Below the pieces are notes generated by a model that saw nothing but the letters and a program-made list of their open reading frames with translations, did no database searches and was not told where the DNA came from. 64,000 nt of DNA. It comes from an uncultured Christensenella sp. (GTDB lineage Bacteria > Bacillota > Clostridia > Christensenellales > Pumilibacteraceae). Within the stretch, counting starts at the first letter, position 1. Every line of letters begins with the position of its first letter. A program made the translations under genes and the position numbers. Shown piece by piece: positions 53,841 to 62,844 of the stretch. Location: contig CAJTNI010000007.1 of assembly GCA_910577945.1 (NCBI GenBank), positions 1-64,000 on the forward strand, written 5' to 3'.

Positions 53841-55319
53841 TTACTTCTCGCAAAAGTTTATCAGTCGCTCGCCGCCGACGAACGGCGCGGCGCAGTCGTT
53901 TTGCTCGGTCACGCGGTCGGGCGAACAGCAAAGCGCCTTCGCCGCCTGCCACAGCGTTTCGCCCGCGCGCGCGATATGCACGATAACCGTTGCGTCGGGG
54001 CGCGGAATAGGCTCGCCCACCGTCACCGACTCCACCACGCACACAGTGGTTTCGGTGGACAGCCGCACGGTAAACGCGATTTCCGCCTTTACGTCGAATA
54101 CCGACTCGCGGCGCACGCGCACGTTGACGTCGGTCACGACCGCCGACACGTCCGCCTTTTGCGCGTCGGTGTGCACCGACAACGGCATGCTGAACGGGAG
54201 CTTGAACGCAAGCGCGTCCGTCGTGTTCTTTTCGGCGTTGTAGTACACTATGTCGCCGCCGACAAGCCCCTCGACGTTGACGCGGCCGTTTTCCACCGTC
54301 ACGCCGCCGAGCGTCACGCTCGCGCCGTTGACGCAAAGCACGTTATCCGCCGCGGGCTTCTCGGGGTCGAGCTTTACCTGCCCGTCTACGATATCGGTTA
54401 CGGTCTGCTGCGGCTCGATACAAACCGTCTTTAACTCGGCGGTTTTGGCTTCTATTTCGTTGTCGGCGCAAAACACGTCGCACGCCGCTTCGGTCTTGCA
54501 CACGGCAAAGACGCGCGTGTCTACGACCAAAGTGACCGCAAGCTCGATGCGGCTGCTCTCAGCCGCTACGAGCGACGCCACCGCATCCGTCACGGCTACG
54601 TTGGCAAGCGCGACCGAACCGTCCGCCGCGCCCTGCGCCTGAATCGATTTTACGAACGGCGTCGCCAACTTGAACGAGGTCAGCCCGTCGTCGCAGCGCG
54701 CAAGCACCGACGCGTACACCGTGCCCGCGACCTTGACCTCGCCGTCGGCGCAGTCTACGTTGGTCACGACCGCGCGCGCCGTAGCGCACAAAACGTCGTT
54801 CGCCTTTACGTTGTCGAGGCTGTCGTTTACGTACGCAGTCTCCGATTTTTCGCATACGACGGTGCAATACTCGATTTGCTTAAAGTCGGCGTAAATGCCG
54901 TCGGTCGCGGAAACGTCCGCGCAAGCGCACGAATTGCCGCGCACCGCGAGCGCCGAGGTGTCCACCACCGCGACCAGCTTCAACGCGCCGCCGTCCGCCG
55001 CCGCCTCGCAGTTGATGATTTCGGGCACGAGCACGACGTCCGTGCCGACCGCGATATCGGTCGAGGTGATTTTGTCGGAGAACTCGGCGACAGCCGCCAC
55101 GCACTCCACGCCGTTTTCGGTAAGCGTAATGCAATCGAACCGAACCTTGCCGGTATATCTCGCCTCGCCCGTAAACACCTCGCTGACCGCCACGGTCGCG
55201 TTTGCCGTTACGGACAGCACGCGGCAGTCACGTTCCAAAATTTGCCGTGCCTCGACCACGGCTTGACCGCGCGCTACCGAGACAAGCTCGTCGCTTTTAA
55301 TGTTGTTGTTTTCCGGCAT
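53841..55319 (-). CDS. SPOCS (DUF3794) domain protein with C-terminal LysM
   Basis: 492 aa. Tandem SPOCS-type beta domains (for example VTANATVAVSEVFTGEARYT with VRFDCITL, and again VKANDVLCATARAVVTNVDC with KVAGTVYASVL, and VNVEGLVGGDIVYYNAEKN). A LysM-like domain at about 447-490 (VIVHIARAGETLWQAAKALC) would bind peptidoglycan. Such proteins are spore-coat/cortex morphogenesis factors in Clostridia. The AAGGAGG sits 6 bp before the ATG. veg lies just upstream and ispE downstream, a neighbourhood often seen in Clostridia. Confidence 0.85.
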   Translation of the reverse strand: MPENNNIKSDELVSVARGQAVVEARQILERDCRVLSVTANATVAVSEVFTGEARYTGKVRFDCITLTENGVECVAAVAEFSDKITSTDIAVGTDVVLVPEIINCEAAADGGALKLVAVVDTSALAVRGNSCACADVSATDGIYADFKQIEYCTVVCEKSETAYVNDSLDNVKANDVLCATARAVVTNVDCADGEVKVAGTVYASVLARCDDGLTSFKLATPFVKSIQAQGAADGSVALANVAVTDAVASLVAAESSRIELAVTLVVDTRVFAVCKTEAACDVFCADNEIEAKTAELKTVCIEPQQTVTDIVDGQVKLDPEKPAADNVLCVNGASVTLGGVTVENGRVNVEGLVGGDIVYYNAEKNTTDALAFKLPFSMPLSVHTDAQKADVSAVVTDVNVRVRRESVFDVKAEIAFTVRLSTETTVCVVESVTVGEPIPRPDATVIVHIARAGETLWQAAKALCCSPDRVTEQNDCAAPFVGGERLINFCEK

Positions 55320-55500
55320 ATTCGCCTCCTTGCGTTATGTTATCGCTATAAGATATTCACACGCCCGCGGGAATATGCCGAATTTAAAAAAAATTATGCG
55401 CGCAAAACACGCCGCCGCAATCACGGCAGACGCGTAAAGCTTATATAATATAGAAACGCCAACCGCGCGAAAACCGCAAGCGCCGCCGCGGCGGGCGCGA

Positions 55501-55731
55501 TTACGCCCGCCGCAAAACGATATCGCCGCAAATGACGTCCGAATACGAAAACGACACGATATCGCCCGCCGCCGCGCGGAACGTGAACACCGACGGGAAC
55601 ACGTCGACAATTACGCCGTTCATGTTCAAAACCTTCTTTCTGCCCTTATTGACGGACACCGACAGGTCCTCGCCTTTAAGCGCGGCAATGCGCCGTTTTA
55701 CCTCGTTTACGTCCAAAGTGCGTTGTCTCAT
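55501..55731 (-). CDS. veg: Veg family protein
   Basis: 76 aa. MRQRTLDVNEVKRRIAALKG and the beta strands VSVNKGRKKVLNMNGVIVDV and FPSVFTFRA match Veg, a small SH3-like protein linked to biofilm and spore functions in Bacillus. GAGG before the ATG. TATAAT (55749-55754 on the minus strand) is a likely -10. The 180 bp between veg and the SPOCS gene hold no gene I can see. Confidence 0.92.
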   Translation of the reverse strand: MRQRTLDVNEVKRRIAALKGEDLSVSVNKGRKKVLNMNGVIVDVFPSVFTFRAAAGDIVSFSYSDVICGDIVLRRA

Positions 55732-55836
55732 AGTAGCCTCCGCGCCCGATTATAGCCAAAACAGTCGAAAAAAATAAGCAAATCAACAAAAAACAAAATT
55801 TTTCTCGGAAAATTTTTCAAAAGCAAGTCAAAACAG

Positions 55837-55865
55837 TTTACAAAACACGCCAAAACGCATATAAT
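55837..55865 (+). promoter_or_regulatory. sigma-A promoter of the acidic zinc-ribbon gene
   Basis: TTTACA (55837-55842), 17-bp spacer, TATAAT (55860-55865). Leader of about 73 nt with GGGAG before the ATG at 55945. Confidence 0.75.
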
Positions 55866-55944
55866 ATGTGCGATTTAGGGGTAAACGGCGCGCATACGTT
55901 TCGCCGCCGTACCGCACAAGGCAAATTCAATTTGGGAGATAAAC

Positions 55945-56442
55945 ATGAAGAAACCCGACAAGAATATTCAGGACGCGCGTCCCGTATACGTTCTCTGCCC
56001 GCGTTGCGAAATCAATTACATGGATAAACGTGAAAAGTACTGCGCAGTGTGCAAAGCCGAGCTCGGCATAGGCGACCCGTCCATACTTTTGCCCGAGGAC
56101 GAGGAAGCGCAGACCGAGCGCATTTGCCCCGTTTGCCACGTCAACCTTTTGGACGAGGACGAGGACGTTTGCATCGAGTGCAAGAAGGAAATGGAGGAAA
56201 AGGAAAAAGAGGTCCGCGAAACGCCCGTCGACGACGAGAACAACAACGATTGGGAACCGTTCGGCGACGAGGAGGAAGAGGAAATCCCCGACGGCATGCA
56301 GGAGGTTTTCGAGGACGACGAGGACGATTTGGACGAGGAGGAAGAGGAAGTGGAGTCCGTGTCCGACGAGCCCGACGATTTCGATTTCGACGTAGACCCC
56401 AACGATTTCGTGGACGACGAGGAGGAAGAGGACGAGGACTAG
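55945..56442 (+). CDS. double zinc-ribbon protein with long acidic tail
   Basis: 165 aa. Two zinc-ribbon-like modules: YVLCPRCEINYMDKREKYC-AVC (Cys18/Cys21...Cys35/Cys38) and RICPVCHVNLLDEDEDVCIE-CK. From about residue 80 the protein is almost all Glu and Asp (EEEEEIPDG, EDDEDDLDEEEEE, VDDEEEEDED), strongly negative and probably disordered. The combination recalls the acidic tail of the RNA polymerase delta subunit, but no RpoE domain is present. Possible nucleic-acid mimic or transcription-machinery partner; function unknown. Confidence 0.8.
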   Translation: MKKPDKNIQDARPVYVLCPRCEINYMDKREKYCAVCKAELGIGDPSILLPEDEEAQTERICPVCHVNLLDEDEDVCIECKKEMEEKEKEVRETPVDDENNNDWEPFGDEEEEEIPDGMQEVFEDDEDDLDEEEEEVESVSDEPDDFDFDVDPNDFVDDEEEEDED

Positions 56443-56474
56443 TCCGCCCGCCCCGATACGTTACGGCATAAAAT

Positions 56475-56507
56475 AACCGCGCTCTGTCTTACGGCAAAAG
56501 CGCGGTT
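56475..56507 (+). terminator. terminator of the acidic zinc-ribbon gene
   Basis: AACCGCGCT (56475-56483) pairs with AGCGCGGTT (56499-56507), followed by TTCTTATTT. The convergent malQ gene ends at 56537. Confidence 0.8.
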
Positions 56508-56536
56508 TTCTTATTTACAAATTTTTCGATTTTCGA

Positions 56537-57973
56537 TTATGCGCGGTTGTATTTTTCAACGAGCGCGCGTATCTCGCCCGCGCGTTCCTTCCACACCGCC
56601 TCGCTGCGCCACGCCCAATTCCCGCCGAGCGTCGAGGGAATGTTCATGCGCGCCTCGGTAGGCAAGCGCAAAAAGTCCTGCATGGGGATAATCACGGTGT
56701 CCGCCGCCGACGAGAACAAGCGTTCGATAATCTCGCCCGTCACGTCGTCGCCGTAATACCCGAGCGTGCGCCGCACAAGCTCCTTGTCGCCGAACGCCTC
56801 GAACCAGCCGAGCGTCGTGTCGTTGTCGTGCGTGCCCGTGTACGCCACGCAATTCGGCTTGTAGTTTGTGTAATAGAAATCGTTGTACGGATTGCCGTCG
56901 AACGAGAACTGCATAACCTTCATGCCGGGGTATCCCGTCGTGCGCACCAGCTCGCGCACGCAGTCGTGCAGCTCGCCCAAATCCTCGGCTATAATGGCGG
57001 GGCTGTTAAGCTCGCGATTGATGACGTCGAAAAACTCCATGCCCGGACCCGTAACCCATTCGCCCACCTTGGCGTCGGTGCGGTCGGCGGGGATTACGTA
57101 GTAATCGGCGAACGCGCGGAAATGGTCGATACGCACCACGTCGTACAGCTTTAACGCCATGCGCATGCGCGTGACCCACCACTCGTAATTCGTCTCGCGC
57201 ATGTACCGCCAATCGTAAATGGGATTGCCCCAAAGCTGACCGTCCGCCGAGAAATAATCGGGCGGCACGCCCGCCACCACCTTGCGCGAAAGGTCGTCGT
57301 TAAGCAAAAACTGCTTGGGATTGCCCCAGACCTCGACGGAGTCGTACGCCACGTAAATCGGCATATCGCCTACGATTTTAATGCCCTTGCCGTTGGCGTA
57401 CGCTTTGAGCGCCGCCCACTGCTTAAAGAACATGTACTGCAAAAACTTGTGGAACTCGCCCGCCTTTTCAAAGCGCGTCATGGACGCGGTGCGCTGTTTG
57501 TAACGCTCCTCCCACGTCTCCCACGCCTGCATGCCGTGCGCCTCCTTCAAGCCCATGAACAGCGCGTAATCGTCCAGCCAGAACGCGTTTTCGGCTTTGA
57601 ACGCCTCGTAGTCCGCGGGCGGGGTCTTTATAAATCTGCGATACGCCTTTTTGAGCGTGGCGTATCGCTCGTTGTACACGCGCTCGTAATCGACGTAGCC
57701 CATTTCGTAAACGGGCGCTTCCGCTTCCTTTAAGTACCCGTCGGCGATAAGCGCGTCGAGGTCGATAAAATACGGATTGCCGGCGAGCGCGGACGGCGAT
57801 TGATACGGCGAATCTCCGTATGACGTGGGACAAAGCGGCAACACCTGCCACAGCGCAAGCTTAGACTCCGCCAAAAAATCGACGAACTCGTACGCCTCCT
57901 TACCCATAGACCCGATGCCGCAATTGTTCGGCAGCGAGGAAATGTGCATCAGCACCCCTGATTTACGTTCCAT
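56537..57973 (-). CDS. malQ: 4-alpha-glucanotransferase (GH77, amylomaltase)
   Basis: 478 aa. Transfers maltosyl units between alpha-1,4-glucans. SSLPNNCGIGSMGKEAYEFV starts the family core; YDVVRIDHFRAFADYY holds the catalytic nucleophile Asp (RIDHFR); IIAEDLGEL the acid/base Glu; YTGTHDNDTTLGWF the transition-state Asp. GAGGT precedes the ATG. Alone in its transcript; not linked to the beta-glucan genes. Confidence 0.95.
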   Translation of the reverse strand: MERKSGVLMHISSLPNNCGIGSMGKEAYEFVDFLAESKLALWQVLPLCPTSYGDSPYQSPSALAGNPYFIDLDALIADGYLKEAEAPVYEMGYVDYERVYNERYATLKKAYRRFIKTPPADYEAFKAENAFWLDDYALFMGLKEAHGMQAWETWEERYKQRTASMTRFEKAGEFHKFLQYMFFKQWAALKAYANGKGIKIVGDMPIYVAYDSVEVWGNPKQFLLNDDLSRKVVAGVPPDYFSADGQLWGNPIYDWRYMRETNYEWWVTRMRMALKLYDVVRIDHFRAFADYYVIPADRTDAKVGEWVTGPGMEFFDVINRELNSPAIIAEDLGELHDCVRELVRTTGYPGMKVMQFSFDGNPYNDFYYTNYKPNCVAYTGTHDNDTTLGWFEAFGDKELVRRTLGYYGDDVTGEIIERLFSSAADTVIIPMQDFLRLPTEARMNIPSTLGGNWAWRSEAVWKERAGEIRALVEKYNRA

Positions 57974-58014
57974 AAAATACCTCGAAAATCAATCTTGTAT
58001 TTTGTATTGTTTAA

Positions 58015-58043
58015 AGTATAGCATATATGCGCGGAAATTACAA
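58015..58043 (-). promoter_or_regulatory. sigma-A promoter of malQ
   Basis: Minus strand: TTGTAA (58038-58043), 17-bp spacer, TATACT (58015-58020), leader about 35 nt. Confidence 0.65.
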
Positions 58044-58081
58044 TTAAAACGCCGAATATTGTAGATATTTTTCGCAAACGT

Positions 58082-58112
58082 AAAGCCTCGCACCGAAAAA
58101 GTGCGGGGCTTT
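58082..58112. terminator. terminator of pckA
   Basis: AAAGCCTCGCAC (58082-58093) pairs with GTGCGGGGCTTT (58101-58112), one mismatch. Thirty bp after the pckA stop, upstream of the malQ promoter. Confidence 0.8.
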
Positions 58113-58141
58113 CGGGTTAGTTTACAAATTATACCTAGCCG

Positions 58142-59719
58142 TTACGCCTTCGGACCTGCGGCGACGACCGCCGCGTCGAGGTCGTACTTTTTGATATTTT
58201 CCGCAAAGTCGTGCGCGAGCTTTTTGGCAAGGCGGTCGTACTCCGCCTTATCCTGCCACACGTTTTTGGGATTGAGGATATTGCTGTCCACGTTCGGGCA
58301 GGTCTTGGGAATGGCGAGCCCGAAGAACGGTTCGGTCTCGTACTCCACGTTCGCGAGCGTGCCGTCGAGCGCGGCGGTCACGATAGCGCGCGTTGCGGGC
58401 AGGCTCATGCGCTTGCCGACGCCGTACGCGCCGCCCGTCCAGCCCGTATTGATAAGGTATACGGACGAGCCGTGTTTTTCGATTTTTTCGCCCAAAAGCT
58501 TGGCGTACACCGCCGACGGCAACGGCATGAACGGCGCGCCGAAGCAAGTGGAGAACGTGCTCACGGGGTCGGTAATGCCGCGCTCCGTGCCCGCCACCTT
58601 GGAGGTGTAGCCCGACACGAAATAGAACATTGCCTGCTCCTTAGTGAGCTTTGCCACGGGCGGGAGCACGCCGAACGCGTCCGCCGTGAGGAATATGACC
58701 GTCTTGGGGTGCTTGCCGACGGAGGGCACGACCTTGTTGGGAATAAAGTCGATGGGGTACGATACGCGCGTGTTTTCGGTGAGACTGCGGTCGGCATAGT
58801 CGGGCGAATGCGTCGCATCGTCAACAACCACGTTTTCCACAAGCGCGCCGAACTTGATAGCGCCGTAGATTTCGGGCTCGTGCTCCTTGCTGAGGTCGAT
58901 GCACTTGGCGTAGCAGCCGCCCTCGATATTGAATATGCCGTCGTCCGACCAGCCGTGCTCGTCGTCGCCGATGAGTCCGCGCTTGGGGTCGGCGGAAAGC
59001 GTCGTTTTGCCCGTGCCCGAAAGCCCGAAGAACAGCGCGGTGTCGCCGCTGCCGTCGAGCGCCATATTCGCCGAGCAGTGCATGCCCAACACGCCCTTTT
59101 GCGGGAGCAGATAGTTCATGAGCGAGAACACCGATTTTTTCATTTCGCCCGCGTACTTAGAGCCGACGACGAGTATAAGCTTGCGTTTGAGGCAAAGCAG
59201 TATCGCCGCCTCGCTGTTCGTGCCGCACTCCTTGGGGTCGAGCTTCAAGCCGGGCACTGCGATAAGCGTGTAGTCCTCTTTAAAGCTCGCAAGCTCCTTT
59301 TCCGTCGGACGAATGAGCATGTTGTTCATGAACAGGTTTTCGGACGCGTACTCGTTGATTACGCGCACCGCGACGCGGTACTTGGGGTCCGCGCCCGCGA
59401 ACCCGTCGAACAAATACACGTTCTTTCCCGAAAGGTACTCGCCGACCTTTTTGTATATGAGCTCGAACTTGTCGAGCGGGAACTTCTTGTTCTCCGTGCC
59501 CCAGCCGATTTGCTCGGAAACGCCCTTCTCGTCCACAATAAAGCGGTCTTTGGGCGAACGGCCTGTGTACGCGCCCGTCTCGACGAGCAACGCGCCCGTG
59601 TTCATGAGCTTGCACGGCTCGGTCGCAAGCGCCTCCTCGGTGAGCACCGCGGGGCTGCTGTTGCGGTCAACCTTTTTGGGGTTCAAAATACCGTACTTTT
59701 CGATTCCGTAGGTTTGCAT
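58142..59719 (-). CDS. pckA: phosphoenolpyruvate carboxykinase (ATP)
   Basis: 525 aa. Interconverts oxaloacetate + ATP and PEP + CO2 + ADP. Walker-type kinase-1a loop FFGLSGTGKTTLSADPKRGL and the metal/kinase-2 region GDDEHGWSDDGIFNIEGGCY are intact; YTGRSPKDRF binds the carboxylate. In anaerobic gut Clostridia it often runs towards oxaloacetate. The ATG at 59719 has AAAGGAG eight bases upstream; earlier in-frame codons are ignored. Confidence 0.96.
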   Translation of the reverse strand: MQTYGIEKYGILNPKKVDRNSSPAVLTEEALATEPCKLMNTGALLVETGAYTGRSPKDRFIVDEKGVSEQIGWGTENKKFPLDKFELIYKKVGEYLSGKNVYLFDGFAGADPKYRVAVRVINEYASENLFMNNMLIRPTEKELASFKEDYTLIAVPGLKLDPKECGTNSEAAILLCLKRKLILVVGSKYAGEMKKSVFSLMNYLLPQKGVLGMHCSANMALDGSGDTALFFGLSGTGKTTLSADPKRGLIGDDEHGWSDDGIFNIEGGCYAKCIDLSKEHEPEIYGAIKFGALVENVVVDDATHSPDYADRSLTENTRVSYPIDFIPNKVVPSVGKHPKTVIFLTADAFGVLPPVAKLTKEQAMFYFVSGYTSKVAGTERGITDPVSTFSTCFGAPFMPLPSAVYAKLLGEKIEKHGSSVYLINTGWTGGAYGVGKRMSLPATRAIVTAALDGTLANVEYETEPFFGLAIPKTCPNVDSNILNPKNVWQDKAEYDRLAKKLAHDFAENIKKYDLDAAVVAAGPKA

Positions 59720-59835
59720 ATAAACTCCTTTGGGCGTTTGCCCGATTTGATAACTGATTGATTGCCGAAGCGTACTGCCTGGCACGCGTGCCGCGCCTGC
59801 CGTCGAATATTTATCGACCGCGGTGCGCGTTCGCG

Positions 59836-60642
59836 CTATCGCCGCAACGCCTCGAACAGCTCCGCGAGCTTGGCTGCGCCCAGCTCCTCCGCCCGCGCCG
59901 ACGCGCCCGCGCCGACCGCGTCCAGCGCGCTAAGCACCGACGCTTTGTCCACGCCCGACGCCGTCAGGTTGTTGACGAGCGTTTTGCGCTTAGCCGCGAA
60001 GCATTTTTTAAAGAACGCGTCCAGCTCGTCCGAGAGCGCCGCGCCCGATTTTTTGTCGATACGAATGAGCGCGCTGTCCACCTCGGGCTGCGGGTAGAAC
60101 TCCCACGCCTTGACCTTGCGCACGATTTTCGGCTCGGCGACGGCTTGCACGGACGCGGAAAGCGCGCCGAAATCGCCGCCGTCCGTCGCGCAAATGCGCT
60201 CCGCGACCTCTTTTTGCACGAGACACGTAATAGAGCCGCACAGCTCCGACCGCAGGAATAGGAATATAAGCGGCGTAGTTATATAGTACGGCAGATTGGC
60301 TATAACTATGTACGGCTCGCCGATAAGCATATCGACGGTTTCGATACCGAGCTCGGTGACGTTGTTGCTGAAAAGCTGAACGTTGTCGAACTCCGCGAGC
60401 GTTTCGTCGAGCACGGGAAAAAGCGTTTCGTCAATCTCGAACGAACACAAGCGCTTGGCGCGTTTTGCCAGCGCGCGGGAAAGCGAGCCCGCGCCCGCGC
60501 CGATTTCCACAACGCACGCGCCGTCCGCGCCGCCCGCCGCGGCTATCTCGTCGAGCAAGCCCTCGTCGAATATAAAATTCTGTCCGAGCGCCTTCTTGTA
60601 TTTGAATTTGTGCTTAATGAGCACGCTTTCGAAATCGAGCAT
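59836..60642 (-). CDS. rsmA: 16S rRNA (adenine1518/1519-N6)-dimethyltransferase
   Basis: 268 aa. KALGQNFIFDEGLLDEI is the start of the SAM domain; VVEIGAGAGSLSRAL motif I; IVIANLPYYITTPLI is the NLPY catalytic motif IV. C-terminal helical domain binds the small subunit. ATG at 60642 follows GGCGGCGGA; the frame continues five codons upstream to a TTG. Confidence 0.95.
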   Translation of the reverse strand: MLDFESVLIKHKFKYKKALGQNFIFDEGLLDEIAAAGGADGACVVEIGAGAGSLSRALAKRAKRLCSFEIDETLFPVLDETLAEFDNVQLFSNNVTELGIETVDMLIGEPYIVIANLPYYITTPLIFLFLRSELCGSITCLVQKEVAERICATDGGDFGALSASVQAVAEPKIVRKVKAWEFYPQPEVDSALIRIDKKSGAALSDELDAFFKKCFAAKRKTLVNNLTASGVDKASVLSALDAVGAGASARAEELGAAKLAELFEALRR

Positions 60643-60800
60643 TCCGCCGCCGCGCAAGTCGCGTATTGCGGAGCAGCGACGCGCGTCGCATATTATCCGC
60701 TATGACTGCGATTATATAATACCACACAACCGCCGAAAAGGCAAACACTTTTGAGGCGTATTCGCGCGCGATTGCAAATACCGCCAAAGCGTATCGGCTG

Positions 60801-60829
60801 TTGACAAACGCGGCGCGCGGTAGTATAAT
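60801..60829 (+). promoter_or_regulatory. sigma-A promoter giving a nearly leaderless PHP-phosphatase mRNA
   Basis: TTGACA (60801-60806), 17-bp spacer, TATAAT (60824-60829), then nine bases to ATG at 60839, so the leader would be 0-3 nt. No Shine-Dalgarno. Confidence 0.8.
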
Positions 60830-60838
60830 ACGCGTATT

Positions 60839-61591
60839 ATGAAGCTGATTGCCAACGATACGGATTTGCGCGGAATGGATTGCCACATGCACAGCATGTT
60901 CTCGCCCGATTCGAGCCAAACGCCCGAACAGCTTGTCGCGGCGGTGCGCAAGCGCGGCTTGCGCGGCTTTATCATAACCGACCATGTGGACGTCGGGCAT
61001 TGGCAGGGCTGCAAGCAAATAAATTTCGACGAATACTTCCGCGTGTGGAACAAGGTGCGCGCCGACAATCCCGATTTGACCGTTTATATCGGCTTGGAGG
61101 TGGGGTTCGACGCGCGATACGTGGCGGAAACGCACGCGCTTATCAAGGACTTGCCGCTCGAATACGTGATAAACAGCGTGCACTATTGGCAGCACGAGGG
61201 CGACGCCTTTTTGTCGGGCGCGGCGGGCGCGTATACCGAATATCTGCAAGCGATAGCCGCCTCGCTCGACGCGCCGTATCCGTTCAGCGCCGTCGGGCAT
61301 ATAGGGTTTTTGGAGCGGTACGCTCCGCCGCCGCGCGACAAATTCGTAATGCGCTACGATTTGTACAAGCCGATTTTGGACGAGATAATCGCCAAAACGC
61401 TTGCCCGCGGCGCGCGCCTCGAAGAGAACACCAACGGCGGCGGCGAAATGCGTCTGCCCCGCGCAGACTTTTTGCGCGCATACAAAAAAGCGGGCGGCAC
61501 GCGCCCCGTGCTCGCCTCCGACGCGCACGCGTCCGATGCGATAGGTCAATATTTCGATACTGCGGAAAAATTTTTGGACGAAATATTTTAG
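60839..61591 (+). CDS. PHP-domain histidinol-phosphatase-like protein
   Basis: 250 aa. DCHMHSMFSPDS (residues 14-25, first metal motif), GFIITDHVD (43-51), GLEVGFDA (84-91), NSVHYW and ASDAHASDAIG carry the remaining metal ligands of a trinuclear PHP site. Length and motifs fit HisK/YtvP-type histidinol phosphatase, last-but-one step of histidine synthesis, though no his genes are nearby, so another phosphoester substrate is possible. Confidence 0.85.
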   Translation: MKLIANDTDLRGMDCHMHSMFSPDSSQTPEQLVAAVRKRGLRGFIITDHVDVGHWQGCKQINFDEYFRVWNKVRADNPDLTVYIGLEVGFDARYVAETHALIKDLPLEYVINSVHYWQHEGDAFLSGAAGAYTEYLQAIAASLDAPYPFSAVGHIGFLERYAPPPRDKFVMRYDLYKPILDEIIAKTLARGARLEENTNGGGEMRLPRADFLRAYKKAGGTRPVLASDAHASDAIGQYFDTAEKFLDEIF

Positions 61592-61678
61592 CGCGCAAAA
61601 GGACGAGCGCGCTCGACCGAAGCGCCGATATCTACCGTCCGCGTCGCAATTTCGATATTTCGTTACTTATACTTAAAA

Positions 61679-62133
61679 CTATTTATCGTCTATGCCTAAA
61701 TATTTATTCCTGGCATATTCAATCCCGTGATTTTTTACGTCGTCGCAAACATTTTTCAAATTTTTGTAAATATAGCTTCCGTTGCCCTTTGAGAAACACC
61801 AACCTCGCCATATAGATAAGCCGTACGACGATGCTAAATCGTTTATGAAAAAAGCGTTGTCTACCTCTTTTGCTACGTTCTCTATATCTGCGTCAATCGG
61901 ACAGATAGCAACGTTTATACTGCAAATATACGCCGCTTTGCGACGTATGGGCTTTCGTTCAAGCGTTAATTCGTCGTCATCGGGATAATACCACAATAAC
62001 CTGGCTACAACTTTAATGCCGCTGCCGCTTAGCTCGTCGTTAAACGGCTTTACGTATTCGCGCATTTCGGCAAGCACGCCGTCCTCATGCGCGCATATAG
62101 CCTGCCACTTCGCCTCTAATTTTTATTGTTCAT
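61679..62133 (-). pseudogene. hypothetical protein, apparent frameshift near its start
   Basis: The ATG at 62131-62133 overlaps the stop of the upstream membrane-protein gene (ATGA), the usual coupling, but its frame stops after five codons (MNNKN). One more A in the AAAAA run would join it to LEAKWQAICAHEDGVLAEMR and the rest of a protein ending NKYLGIDDK. As written, only a GTG at 62077 could start a 132-aa product. That product has SINVAICPIDADIENVAKEV and SYGLSIWRGWCFSKG; no family recognised. Either a recent frameshift or a homopolymer error. Confidence 0.55.
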
Positions 62134-62843
62134 TGCGTATTGTCCTTACCGTCGTCGTCCTTGATTTCGTATCCGAATACGTCGTACTTTTTGCCGTCGT
62201 CGCCGTTCGCGGGCGCGTCCGCCGCAGGCTTATCGGTATCGACGGCGGTCGCAGCGGTATCGGCGTTCCCGTTCTCGGACGAAATCGGCGGCTTTTTTTC
62301 TTTGTCGGAATCGGGCAAGCGTTTAAGCACGAAAATCGACAGCGTGGAAAAAATAAAGTCGAGCGGCAGCAATATCGCCGTGGCAATCACCGCAACCACG
62401 GCATATCCGCCGACCGCCGTCGTCCATTTATCGAAGCTGACGTCTATGCCCGCGGTAAGCACGTACGTAGCGATTACGTAAATAACGCCGAGCGTAACGT
62501 TGAAATACACTGCGGAAATCAACACGCGCAGCACGGCGCGCTTGGGCTTGAAATAGTCGTACCTGTGCGCAAAGCTCGTTATAACGCCGTACGGCGCGAA
62601 CATAATCGCCAAAAAAAGCCATTTGACCGACAGCCCGCTCATGGCGAACATTATTCCGACGGTGGCTATCGCGCAAAGTATGCCGTGCGGTACTCCGCCG
62701 CGTCGGCACGCCAAAAATATGCAAAATGCCGCTATATATAACGGCATTACGCTCATAGGCAGGTACACTGTGACCGCGCACATAATCACGGCGAGCGCGG
62801 TACAAACCGCCGCTACCGTTATTTTTCTCGTATTGCTCCGCAA
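62130..62843 (-). CDS. integral membrane protein, ECF S-component-like
   Basis: 237 aa; six membrane segments between about residues 8 and 175 (VAAVCTALAVIMCAVTVYLP, LYIAAFCIFLACRR, ILCAIATVGIMFAM and later), then an acidic, Asp/Ala-rich cytoplasmic tail. The short N-terminus and helix pattern resemble substrate-binding ECF subunits, but no diagnostic motif confirms it. Starts with TTG one base after the J-protein gene stop, so it is coupled to it. Confidence 0.65.
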   Translation of the reverse strand: MRSNTRKITVAAVCTALAVIMCAVTVYLPMSVMPLYIAAFCIFLACRRGGVPHGILCAIATVGIMFAMSGLSVKWLFLAIMFAPYGVITSFAHRYDYFKPKRAVLRVLISAVYFNVTLGVIYVIATYVLTAGIDVSFDKWTTAVGGYAVVAVIATAILLPLDFIFSTLSIFVLKRLPDSDKEKKPPISSENGNADTAATAVDTDKPAADAPANGDDGKKYDVFGYEIKDDDGKDNTQ

Positions 62844-62844
62844 C

